From assembly GCA_934370925.1 (NCBI GenBank), contig CAKRNG010000002.1:70572-134571 (forward strand): a stretch of 64,000 bases of DNA, read 5' to 3'. The stretch comes from an uncultured Lacticaseibacillus sp. GTDB taxonomy: Bacteria; Bacillota; Bacilli; Lactobacillales; Lactobacillaceae. The notes under the pieces were generated by a model. That model saw nothing but the letters and a program-made list of their open reading frames with translations. It did not search any database and had not been told where the DNA came from. Shown in pieces: positions 53,400 to 61,281 of this stretch (the stretch's first letter is position 1; each line of letters begins with the position of its first letter). The position numbers and the translations under genes are program-made.

Positions 53400-53700
53400 G
53401 AAACGGGTCACATCATGACGTGGCAAGCACTTCCCACCGCGGAGCGTTGGGGCTTGCCACAGACGGGGATACCCCCCTTCTTTGGATACTTCCCCGTGAC
53501 AATTTTGATGCGGTTTGCCGCCAAAATTATCACTTAAACCGTTCTGTATCTCACCGATACAGACAACATTTTCCGCCAACTCAGCGTCATTAAATGTTGT
53601 AAAAACCTGTCGCTAAATTGAACGCTATAGCGGTCAATTTTGGCGTAACCCACAAAGGAATCGACCATCTTTCCCGGTCGGATTCGACGCAGGCTTGTCG
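53400..53700. other. Candidate origin of transfer (oriT) with several hairpins
   Basis: Within about 290 bases lie: GTGGCAAGC (53420–53428)/GCTTGCCAC (53452–53460); ACGGGGA (53463–53469)/TCCCCGT (53491–53497); AATTTTG (53501–53507)/CAAAATT (53522–53528); CTGTATC (53544–53550)/GATACAG (53556–53562); a 26-bp palindrome AAATTGA...TCAATTT (53615–53640); and GAATCGACC (53658–53666)/GGTCGGATTC (53676–53685). The place upstream of mobC and the run of inverted repeats fit an oriT. The nick site is not identified. Confidence 0.5.
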
Positions 53701-53815
53701 TTCGATGTCACACGGTGATCATCCGAAACGAATCAACTATAGCGTTAAAGTTGATGAAGATATTGACTCAACCACGCATGTTTCCACGCGCCTGATGTCG
53801 CCAAAACGTAAATAC

Positions 53816-54241
53816 TTACGCCCAATCACCGAGGCCATAATTGAGCTCACGCAACAAGCGCTTCTCTGCTGGAAGAAGCGAAAAATACTTGGCGTAAGCA
53901 TGTTGATTCACACCGTATTTTTTGCGTAGCCGCGTGATGTCAGCATTGGTTAGATACTCCCGTGACTTGCCATCCCAGTTGTCCCAGCATGTCCGAAGCT
54001 CAATGAGGATCCCTTCAAAATAATCGGGTTCAAAGTTCTCAAAAATGTATGCAAGATCCGGATCATCCCACATCTCTTTTGCTGCGGAATCGTATTCTTC
54101 TTGTGTCATCCAACCTGTTAATTCAACATCAAACGGTACAAAGTTATCTAGAATCGTCCGCCAGAATACCAGATTGCATGTGGCCAAAGCCATCGTAGCA
54201 ACCCGCACCATAGCATCGTACTTTTTAGAGCTTTCTTTCAT
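53816..54241 (-). CDS. Unknown acidic protein between rep and oriT
   Basis: A 141-residue acidic, aromatic-rich protein (many Trp, Tyr, Asp). The C-terminal half, TNADITRLRKKYGVNQHAYAKYFSLLPAEKRLLRELN, may hold a small helix-turn-helix-like fold. AAAGGAGATC precedes ATG 54241, and the gene follows rep by 45 bp in the same direction, so it is likely co-transcribed with it. No family was recognised; a copy-number or accessory replication role is a context guess only. Confidence 0.65.
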   Translation of the reverse strand: MKESSKKYDAMVRVATMALATCNLVFWRTILDNFVPFDVELTGWMTQEEYDSAAKEMWDDPDLAYIFENFEPDYFEGILIELRTCWDNWDGKSREYLTNADITRLRKKYGVNQHAYAKYFSLLPAEKRLLRELNYGLGDWA

Positions 54242-54285
54242 GAGTATGATCTCCTTTAGTGGTCTTATACTTTTATCAACAAGAA

Positions 54286-57072
54286 TTATTCATCATCAGG
54301 CAGCGTCCCACGCTCAATCTCACCACTGGCCCGAATGTGGCCACCTTTGAGTAACCAGTCACGTTCAACCATCAACGGATCATCTACGTTAACTCGATGC
54401 CCAAGGGCTAATTCCTTTGCAGCAATTTGCATCTGAATATAATCCGCGGCGGTTAATTTTTCAGAGACATGGAGCGGAAAACGGTTCTTTGCAGTCTTAC
54501 TCGAAAACAGCCATTTCTGATCGATATAATCCTGCGCAGACTGCTGTGGCTCGGTGGCTCGCGATTTAACAGCATTGTCTTCAGAAGCAGCTGTGTCCGC
54601 GTTTCTATCCGGCTTGGCATTGGTCCCGAACTTTGATTTGCAATTTGGCTTTCCTTTTGCTGATGCAATCTGATTCTCTTCCAGAAAGCCCCAAAAATCA
54701 CACTTATCAGCAATAAACGTGGAATCCGCATCTGGGAGAAACGCCAGCGGGTCTTCTTGGAAAATGGTCTTGGCTTGGGCCTGAATGTCATCAATTGTTT
54801 TCGCAACCTTCTTGGCAATTGCCGCAACCGTTTTTGCCGGCGTGTCATCGTCAAGAATGGTATTGATGCGAATCATTGAGGACTCCGTGTGGCAGTAGTC
54901 GTATGCGTGCGGGGACCTTCCGGTTGGCTTGTAGGCGAGGATATGGATGTTGATGTTCGTTGCACGTCCGTTATCGGAAGGCTTCATCTCAATCCAGACC
55001 GGTAAGCGTCGCAACAGCTGCGACAAGTTCGAATTGTAAGCTGCACGCGCATCAGGCGTTTCCATTACTCGCCATTCACCATCTTTGTCTTTTTCAAGGT
55101 ATCCAAGATCAGAAACCCCAGCGGCATAGCGTAAGACCTGTCGAACGTATCGGGAGACCCCATCCGGATAAACCTGGGTTAAAAACATATGATGTACCGC
55201 CCAAGGCCGTCTATTCTTGTATCGACTAGGCACGTCGGGAACATTTTTGGCATCCAGCAGTCGTTTCAAGCTTTCCCATGAGAACCAACTCGCGCTCACT
55301 TCATCAAGAACACTTGAAAACTCATTTTCATAGTCCTGATAAGGGTCGAAGGTTTTTCCTTTATCCTTGGTAGCCGCAAAATGTGGCTCGCGACCTTTAT
55401 CAAAGTGACGTGCTAGAAGTTTGGCCAAAAATGTCTTACCAAGCCCCCCCTCCGAACTGGTGATGATGATTGTCATCGTGTCCCGCGAGTATTCTGGGTC
55501 CGCACAGATAGCGGCAATTTCGTCCTGGAGCAATTGGGTAAAACGTTTATTACGTTTCTCGTTAGACAGTAAAAAGTCAGCCTTTTTATCATCAAACGCC
55601 GCATGCACCAGCCTGTTGACGTCATTGATAGCAATCTTTCCTTCACGTATAAATCGAATTAAAGCATCATCGGCGCCTCTAGTTCCAACCGCCCGCAATT
55701 CACGACACAAGCGGAAGGTCAGCGGCGTGGTGATTCCCTTCTCGGAGACAAAAGTAGCGGTGTGATGATATAGGTTGTAGGGACTTTGCAGATTCAACAT
55801 CACTTCAGCGTTCAATCCATCCGCGGGGACCCCGTCGTCGGAAACCCGCGCACGTTCTGCATACGTTGTCAACGGCTCATCGGGAAGCCATGCCGTCACC
55901 TCCGCAACTTTGTAAACTGCCTTCACATCTTTTTTGGCTTTAAGCGACTGATGAACAAGGTACTTCAGTGTTGATTCATAGGATTCTGGAATCTCAAAGT
56001 TTCTAATTACGCCCTCTAAGCCGGCGAGAAATGCTGCAATGCGATCAGGCACGGTTGGGTCATCATCTTTTAGGTTGCTAATCCAATCGAATGCCTTAAC
56101 AAAATCGTCAAAGTTCACGCTAAGTGCGTGCATCATTTGGTAGCGCGACCTGTCACGTGGGAGCTGCATTGCAATGTGAGCGTGGGCCGGCTTGTAGATT
56201 GCCTTAGCATTTAGCTCATCCGTCGTTACGTCCCGCGTAGCACCGAGCAAAAAAGCCTCAAAGCTACGATACTTTGTACACTGCTTCCGACAATAGTCCT
56301 GAATTTCGGTAATCAGTTGAGCAAGCAAGCCCATCCACTTATCGAGCACCGGCGTCCCTGTTGAGGTGGTCTTAATCACGTCACCGTCTGAGTTCCAAGC
56401 CGAACCGTATTCGGCGGCATCCTTGTCAACAAATCGCTGATCACCGACTAATTTAGCGGAATGCGGTTCTAAGATGGTTTCCCCGTTCTGGTTGATTCCA
56501 AGTTCCTCACGTGCTAATTCGCCAAAATTATCATTTGGGAGATCACATTTGTTTTTCTCATAAACGGGGCTGTACTTAACGGCAGGTAATTGGTCAGTCC
56601 CGGTGTCAGGGTTTAAAATCTTAGGGTTGCACACCGTGAACGCCCAGTGCACGCTGATGAAAAACCACCGCGAAGTTTCAGCCAATGATTTAAAAAGTTC
56701 ACCGGCTTTGAGTACTAGATCGACCGCAGATTCGTCAACTTCACCATCCTTATTAACAAATTTGGAAAGGACTTTTATGATGCTTTTGTACAGTGGACGC
56801 TTTGAATGTTTATAACGCCGGATGATTTCTTGGGCCTCGCGCTGTTTCTTATTCCGCTTTGCAGTTTCTTTTAACTCTTTAGTAGTCGGCTCACCGACTT
56901 GTGATCCGCCTACCTCGGCAGCGTCCACTTCATACTCTTTTGGGTCGACCTCTTGTTGCGCTGATTCTGGCATTTCTGTTATTCCTAGTGATTTTTCATT
57001 ACCCGCGACATCGTCAATTTGTTCGTTCGAATCAACTGATTCAATTTCATGTTTTTCGTTTTCTTGTAGCAT
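54286..57072 (-). CDS. rep: Large replication protein with HUH endonuclease and SF3-like helicase domains
   Basis: A 928-residue protein. Residues 1–80 are acidic and disordered. About 135–390 looks like a Rep_2-type rolling-circle initiator: KPAHAHIAMQL (HxH, 297–299) as metal motif and LKYLVHQS (Tyr371) as candidate nucleophile. About 500–650 is a P-loop helicase: Walker A SSEGGLGKT (539–547), Walker B SSVLDEV, and HHMFLTQ as motif C, the SF3 pattern. It would nick an origin and unwind DNA, allowing the excised element to replicate. AAGGAAG lies before ATG 57072. The combination recalls bacterial pCRESS-type Reps but this protein is larger than usual. The family assignment needs a profile search. 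Confidence 0.75.
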   Translation of the reverse strand: MLQENEKHEIESVDSNEQIDDVAGNEKSLGITEMPESAQQEVDPKEYEVDAAEVGGSQVGEPTTKELKETAKRNKKQREAQEIIRRYKHSKRPLYKSIIKVLSKFVNKDGEVDESAVDLVLKAGELFKSLAETSRWFFISVHWAFTVCNPKILNPDTGTDQLPAVKYSPVYEKNKCDLPNDNFGELAREELGINQNGETILEPHSAKLVGDQRFVDKDAAEYGSAWNSDGDVIKTTSTGTPVLDKWMGLLAQLITEIQDYCRKQCTKYRSFEAFLLGATRDVTTDELNAKAIYKPAHAHIAMQLPRDRSRYQMMHALSVNFDDFVKAFDWISNLKDDDPTVPDRIAAFLAGLEGVIRNFEIPESYESTLKYLVHQSLKAKKDVKAVYKVAEVTAWLPDEPLTTYAERARVSDDGVPADGLNAEVMLNLQSPYNLYHHTATFVSEKGITTPLTFRLCRELRAVGTRGADDALIRFIREGKIAINDVNRLVHAAFDDKKADFLLSNEKRNKRFTQLLQDEIAAICADPEYSRDTMTIIITSSEGGLGKTFLAKLLARHFDKGREPHFAATKDKGKTFDPYQDYENEFSSVLDEVSASWFSWESLKRLLDAKNVPDVPSRYKNRRPWAVHHMFLTQVYPDGVSRYVRQVLRYAAGVSDLGYLEKDKDGEWRVMETPDARAAYNSNLSQLLRRLPVWIEMKPSDNGRATNINIHILAYKPTGRSPHAYDYCHTESSMIRINTILDDDTPAKTVAAIAKKVAKTIDDIQAQAKTIFQEDPLAFLPDADSTFIADKCDFWGFLEENQIASAKGKPNCKSKFGTNAKPDRNADTAASEDNAVKSRATEPQQSAQDYIDQKWLFSSKTAKNRFPLHVSEKLTAADYIQMQIAAKELALGHRVNVDDPLMVERDWLLKGGHIRASGEIERGTLPDDE

Positions 57073-57377
57073 TTTGCTTACTTCCTTTTGAGTATTTTGC
57101 AGTTCTGTTTTGTTACTGTAAATCGTTCAACGCCACGTCCCCGTTGGGTTACACTGTCGGCAAACGTCCAAATTGCAGTTTGCTAAGTGTTCGTCCACAG
57201 CTGTCAATCCCTTGTGCCCCAACGGCTGCACTATCGGCAACGAAGAGCAAAAATAACAGGCTCATTTTTTGCATAGACGGAGCGGCAATTTTCGGCCGGG
57301 CGGCCGATTTCTGTGATATTGCTGGGTTTGGTGGTGTTGTGGTTGTTTCTCGGTTCAAAAACCGAATTGAATGAAAA

Positions 57378-57413
57378 AAGAGGCCTCCTGACTTTTTCAT
57401 CAGAAGGCCTCTT
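57378..57413 (-). terminator. Hairpin in the rep leader (possible attenuator)
   Basis: AAGAGGCCT (57378–57386) pairs with AGGCCTCTT (57405–57413), with an inner CTGA/TCAG pair. On the minus strand it ends in TTTTTT, about 305 bases upstream of the rep start, so it could stop rep transcription early. Confidence 0.65.
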
Positions 57414-57995
57414 GGGTCACGGGATTAAAAAAAGCCGGACACTGAAAGACACCTCTGATGAGGTAATCAATCAGCATCCGGTGAGATAACTGGTTTTTTT
57501 CATCCGATATTAGGAAACGAACTACCGTTTATGGGCACCCACCCGGCGTAAAGCGTTCAGTGTATGCGCGAGCATTGCGCGACCAGCCAACTTTCCCTGT
57601 TAACTGTAATACGACGACGAACTAGGATGACACCATTGACTCAAGGCGTCAACGCAGCAGCTCCTACTGCAAGTTCTTCAACCTGGCACTGTATCGGAAA
57701 CATTATTTAATTTAAATCAACGAGCCGATTCGGATTTAACAATTCGCATCCTTGGCTCACGGTTAAGATAGCGCACAACAATACAGGATGTCAACATTTA
57801 ATTTTGAATTATTTTAAAATCAAGTTACGCAAAATTGAGAAAAGGGCTGATATATCAAGGATGCATCAACGTTACTCGCGATCAAAAAAATTTTATTAGC
57901 ATCTGTTTGGATACGCTCAATGACCCAAATTTATCCATCAAAACCAGATTAGTTGACCTCATATGGCCAATAACACGAATCTGAAGCAAAACCTT

Positions 57996-58016
57996 GCCCG
58001 CCACGGCGGGCTTTTT
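57996..58016 (+). terminator. Hairpin terminator just before the small-gene operon
   Basis: GCCCGCC and GGCGGGC with a 2–4 base loop followed by TTTTT, ending 42 bases before the first start codon. As no plus-strand gene precedes it, it may act as an attenuator in the leader of this operon. Confidence 0.75.
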
Positions 58017-58058
58017 CATTGCGGAAAGGTTACTCAACAACTTAGGAGGGTACAAATT

Positions 58059-58379
58059 ATGACACTTTGGATTAACTACGAAGACATCACCGAACAGATT
58101 ACCGCGGATCTTGCTGAAGACATTGGTCTGAAACTAACAGCTGACCAATTTCATAGTCTGTTCACTAAGCACTACCTGCTACTATCACCCGAAGAGATTT
58201 CCGCTTATGTTCCGAAACTACTATCGTTCATGAACAATCATCCAGAACCTATTGTTTGGCGTTGCGATTTCATTTGCTCGCCTCAATCCTGCATGATTTC
58301 AGTTTACATTAAGACCCCTTTCATCACACTAGATGGCGCTCCAGCAACGATTACGGAGGATTTTCCATGGAACGCATAG
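58059..58379 (+). CDS. Small acidic unknown protein, first of five
   Basis: A 106-residue protein (starting MTLWINYEDI) with TTAGGAGGG before ATG 58059. It is acidic with two predicted helices (LTADQFHSLFTKHYLL, EEISAYVPKLLSFMN) and a strand-like end (IVWRCDFICS...MISVYI). The layout matches the 87-residue protein two genes later: YED start, GL(K/E)L, a helix, then a VVW/IVW strand. They look like diverged paralogs. No family was recognised. Confidence 0.7.
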   Translation: MTLWINYEDITEQITADLAEDIGLKLTADQFHSLFTKHYLLLSPEEISAYVPKLLSFMNNHPEPIVWRCDFICSPQSCMISVYIKTPFITLDGAPATITEDFPWNA

Positions 58380-58555
58380 CATACTCAGACCTCAAGACCA
58401 TCTGTCAACGTGAATTTTCAGTATCTTTCCCCTGGGAATATCAAGTGCCGGATGAAGCGACACATGATGACCGCTTGCTGCTGGCCCTACTCTGGAACGC
58501 TTTCTTGCGTGAAGTCCCCAGTTCACCACCAATCCCAAATCAACTTTGGCGTTAA
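58367..58555 (+). CDS. Small unknown protein, second of five
   Basis: A 62-residue protein overlapping the previous gene by 13 bp, with GGAGG before ATG 58367, so it is translationally coupled. The sequence ERIAYSDLKTICQREFSVSF... and LLLALLWNAFL is rich in aromatic and acidic residues. Unknown function. Confidence 0.6.
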   Translation: MERIAYSDLKTICQREFSVSFPWEYQVPDEATHDDRLLLALLWNAFLREVPSSPPIPNQLWR

Positions 58556-58602
58556 GACGCCAAAGAGTAAGTTCAACCGACTATATTAGGAGGAATTGCA
58601 AA

Positions 58603-58866
58603 ATGACACACGATTACCACATGGATGAGTTAACCACGCTCACGTATGAAGACCTTAGCTTGAAGGCCGGACTGGAACTTAGAAAAACCGACTTGATTGT
58701 GTTGCAGACGTTACAGTATCTGATTGTTGATCGCGCAACCATCGAACCACACCTTACACAGATCAACGATTACTTAAAAGAATCAGTCAAAGACGGTGAG
58801 CACGTTGTGTGGGATCTGTTCCGCAGCGAATCATCCGGCATGTACATCATTTTGATTACCGGCTAA
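58603..58866 (+). CDS. Small acidic unknown protein, third of five
   Basis: An 87-residue protein with a perfect TTAGGAGGAA site before ATG 58603. Acidic. It resembles the first gene of the run (YEDLSLKAGLEL, a long helix ending in NDYLKES, then HVVWDLF and YIILITG). The frame is open upstream but without a start signal. Unknown function. Confidence 0.7.
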   Translation: MTHDYHMDELTTLTYEDLSLKAGLELRKTDLIVLQTLQYLIVDRATIEPHLTQINDYLKESVKDGEHVVWDLFRSESSGMYIILITG

Positions 58867-58905
58867 CGACACCGTGAAAATCACGCATCAAACAATGGAG
58901 GCCAC

Positions 58906-59199
58906 ATGAAGACACAAATTAGAAACGCCAATAACCTCGAATTTCACGAATCACACGGATATTACATGAGCTGGGCCACCCCAATTCACGCCGGAGATGC
59001 TGATATCTTGTACACCAGTGGCACACTAACGGGCCACGTATCACAATACGGTGAACTCTGGCGTATGGATGAAGACGAAGTGGCTGAATGGCGTGATGCA
59101 ATCAATTTAGCGATTGTCAATAGTGGTCGCAACATTCCGCTAATTCCAGAAGTCTCAGCACCACTCACACGAAGGGAGGCCTCGCATGGCATTAGTTGA
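58906..59199 (+). CDS. Small unknown protein, fourth of five
   Basis: A 97-residue protein with TGGAGG before ATG 58906. It has a mixed strand/helix pattern (ESHGYYMSWATPIHAGDADILYTSG...) and a Trp-rich acidic middle (ELWRMDEDEVAEWRDAI). Its 3' end overlaps the next gene by 14 bp. No family was recognised. Confidence 0.65.
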   Translation: MKTQIRNANNLEFHESHGYYMSWATPIHAGDADILYTSGTLTGHVSQYGELWRMDEDEVAEWRDAINLAIVNSGRNIPLIPEVSAPLTRREASHGIS

Positions 59200-59440
59200 A
59201 TTAAACGATCTGCAAGAAGGCGACGGCAACGATACGGTACACCTACTCGCATACGGCGGTACCACCAACGAACTTGCTATTGAAATATTGGCAGCGTATG
59301 GATTCAACATGGTTGCCAAAATGGAAGAAGCATTTCAGCAGCCTGGACAAACAATCGAGAACGACAATGGCATGGGAAGCTTTACTACCGTAATTTACGA
59401 CAAGGCTTGCAAGCGATTCGACGTTTGGTTAGAAGATTAG
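59186..59440 (+). CDS. Small acidic unknown protein, fifth of five
   Basis: An 84-residue acidic protein with GGGAGGC before ATG 59186, coupled to the preceding gene by overlap. The sequence is rich in Gly, Asn, Asp and Glu. It is followed by a terminator. Small acidic proteins of mobile elements are sometimes DNA mimics against restriction or defence; here this is only a possibility raised by charge and by the nearby restriction-like operon. Confidence 0.65.
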   Translation: MALVELNDLQEGDGNDTVHLLAYGGTTNELAIEILAAYGFNMVAKMEEAFQQPGQTIENDNGMGSFTTVIYDKACKRFDVWLED

Positions 59441-59456
59441 CGCTCACTCATCAATT

Positions 59457-59493
59457 CATCCTCCAGCCCAATTTGGGTTTGGGGGATTTTTTT
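59457..59493 (+). terminator. Terminator of the small-gene operon
   Basis: Stem around CCAGCCCAATTTGGGTTTGG with outer TCC/GGA pairs, followed by TTTTTTT. Confidence 0.85.
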
Positions 59494-59537
59494 CACAAGA
59501 TCCCCGCCACGCGATATGAACAGCATCAAACTGATTG

Positions 59538-60032
59538 TTACACAAAGATGCGTTGAATTATTGGAACTAACTGATCCAGACCAGCAGTTGTAGTCCAGGT
59601 GATCACTGCGTCAAACCCCATCGCCAGCAAGGGATGCTTTTCAAGAAACGACTTGCTGGCACTCGATTCGACCTTACCTTGACTCTGTAATTCTTCTAAC
59701 GCTTGTACCAATGAGATGCGATCTGATTCCTGTAACCCGCCCGCATACTCCTGAATTCCTTCAAGCAGACCAACCACATCACTTTCACCAATATTAAGCT
59801 GCACATTACCCGTGCCGCCAATTTGCGAATGGCTGACATCACCCGTGATATGAACACTGTTGTCCACACTCTGAACAGTTACACCCGATTTAGGAAGATC
59901 AGACTCCACTGGAAGGCGAATCGGGTTTCGCGCGGCATGCCGATTAACATCCTTCACTGTTTTATCCATTTCCTTCTTTAGATCGCGACTCAGTCTTCTA
60001 AACTGACTGTTAAGACTTTTTGTCAACTTCAT
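59538..60032 (-). CDS. Unknown fourth protein of the YeeABC-like operon
   Basis: A 164-residue protein. A basic helical head (residues 1–37, FRRLSRDLKKEMDKTVKDVNRH) is followed by a short beta-like Gly/Ser/Asn stretch (NSVHITGDVSHSQIGGTGNVQLNI, about 68–91), a helical part (100–130), and a hydrophobic C-terminus (LLAMGFDAVITWTTTAGLDQLVPIIQRIFV). The middle stretch resembles linkers seen in some abortive-infection and effector proteins. The start is ATG 60032 with GTGGGGG close by, 40 bp after the YeeC-like gene, same direction. It is a candidate effector or regulator of that system. No family was recognised. Confidence 0.65.
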   Translation of the reverse strand: MKLTKSLNSQFRRLSRDLKKEMDKTVKDVNRHAARNPIRLPVESDLPKSGVTVQSVDNSVHITGDVSHSQIGGTGNVQLNIGESDVVGLLEGIQEYAGGLQESDRISLVQALEELQSQGKVESSASKSFLEKHPLLAMGFDAVITWTTTAGLDQLVPIIQRIFV

Positions 60033-60072
60033 GCCCCCACTTTCATATGTTGGTTAGACCATCAACAACGAC

Positions 60073-61281
60073 TCAGTCCTGCATCCTCAGTTTCGAAATT
60101 ATATTTGCAGAAATCTCCTCAATGGTGGTTAAGTCAACAACAAACCATTCACGCGGATGAATTAAACGCCCATTGGCAGCCGTGATATCGATATCTAACT
60201 GATACTCAGCCATTGCATGATGAAGCGCTGTCTCAAGTGCCTCCGCATTCAAGTTGACGACTTTCATTTCTTCAACCAGCTCAACTGGCGCATACAGATA
60301 CGTAGAATCGTTCTCAGCATTTGCAATTCGCTTTTGTACTGAACCAGCCGTGAACCCAACCTTGAATAGTGGATGCTTGTCTTGAATCCGGACAATCTGT
60401 TCATTGTTACTCAAGGACTTAAGAACGTAAATGAACCCTGTCACCTGGTCATCGACTTCAAGACTAAAGTTCTCATCCGGTTCCGACACGACACGTCCCT
60501 GACGTCCATACAACGAGGCAGCCAGGCCATTACGCAGCGGATGATTGTCGGTACCATTATCGTAAACCACATGTAGCCTTGCGTCTGTCTTCCTATTACT
60601 ATTGTCGTTAAGCTCAATTTCCGCCCCTACTTCGTCGACGTAGAGCAGCTGACCCCTCAGCACATAAAAATGATGACGTAGGATTTCGTAATTCTTGAAA
60701 GGCCGTAGTTGACGTTTTCCAGATGCAATCTCAGCTTGAACTTTCTTAAACATTGGTTCAAATTCGCCAAAATTCGCCATCGCCCTTCGTTGCGACACTA
60801 CCTCTGGTCTGTTTTCTTGTTCACGCTGAATATCCTTATAAATTTTAGTATCAAACAACTTGCTATCTGATTCTTGCAGTTGCGTATCCGCAAATAAGAC
60901 CGAATCATCATCTAAAATATCATCCAGTGAGGAAAAATCAGTCTTCTCCTGCTTAATAACGTCTTCCAACTTTTCCGTCTGCGATCCATCACGTAATAGT
61001 CCAAACGTATCATACGGAGCAAGATGGTCACGCCGTTCAGGATTATCACGAATCCCCTTCAATCGACTAGCAAGCTTACGCTGCTTCATCTGGGACGGGT
61101 CACGGAGCTTCTGGGGTTCCTGACCATCATGGTCACTCACCCAGTCATTGATTTCTTGAAATCCTGTCACCTCAGGATCATACGACACTGACTTGTGCTT
61201 AACCGGAGCTTGCAACATGTCATCGACATCAGGATCGTTGAAAATGTCATCCAGCGTTCTGATTAAGTTATCGTCCGTCAT
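60073..61281 (-). CDS. GIY-YIG nuclease-family protein (YeeC-like)
   Basis: A 402-residue protein. The C-terminal third is a GIY-YIG domain of the T5orf172/Mug113 type: TGFIYVLKSL (282–290), LFKVGFT (306–311), KRI with the conserved Arg (318), then LETALHHAM and HPREWFVVD (conserved Glu 378). The N-terminal part is charged and shows YDTFGLLRDG and a region around 190–270. It overlaps the helicase gene by 14 bp with AAGGAGGG inside it, so the two are coupled. The set methyltransferase–helicase–GIY-YIG corresponds to yeeA–yeeB–yeeC of Bacillus subtilis. A nuclease role is inferred; catalytic activity has not been shown here. Confidence 0.82.
   Translation of the reverse strand: MTDDNLIRTLDDIFNDPDVDDMLQAPVKHKSVSYDPEVTGFQEINDWVSDHDGQEPQKLRDPSQMKQRKLASRLKGIRDNPERRDHLAPYDTFGLLRDGSQTEKLEDVIKQEKTDFSSLDDILDDDSVLFADTQLQESDSKLFDTKIYKDIQREQENRPEVVSQRRAMANFGEFEPMFKKVQAEIASGKRQLRPFKNYEILRHHFYVLRGQLLYVDEVGAEIELNDNSNRKTDARLHVVYDNGTDNHPLRNGLAASLYGRQGRVVSEPDENFSLEVDDQVTGFIYVLKSLSNNEQIVRIQDKHPLFKVGFTAGSVQKRIANAENDSTYLYAPVELVEEMKVVNLNAEALETALHHAMAEYQLDIDITAANGRLIHPREWFVVDLTTIEEISANIISKLRMQD

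Larger units (their letters stand above)
57073..58058. other. Structured ~985-base non-coding region between rep and the small genes
   Basis: It contains the rep leader hairpin (57378–57413), an imperfect nested inverted repeat at 57426–57502 (CCGGA...TCCGG enclosing ACCTC/GAGGT, with A7 and T7 flanks), GAGCC...GGCTC around GGAT...ATCC at about 57723–57761, AT-rich stretches, and the terminator at 57996–58016. Divergent promoters for rep and the small genes must lie here. It is a natural place for a double-strand origin. No gene is supported; an 83-codon minus frame at 57149–57400 lacks a ribosome binding site. Confidence 0.5.

Noticed and set aside
57149..57400. 83-codon minus-strand frame in the rep leader
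   Set aside because: It spans hairpins, lacks a ribosome binding site and contains no recognisable pattern.
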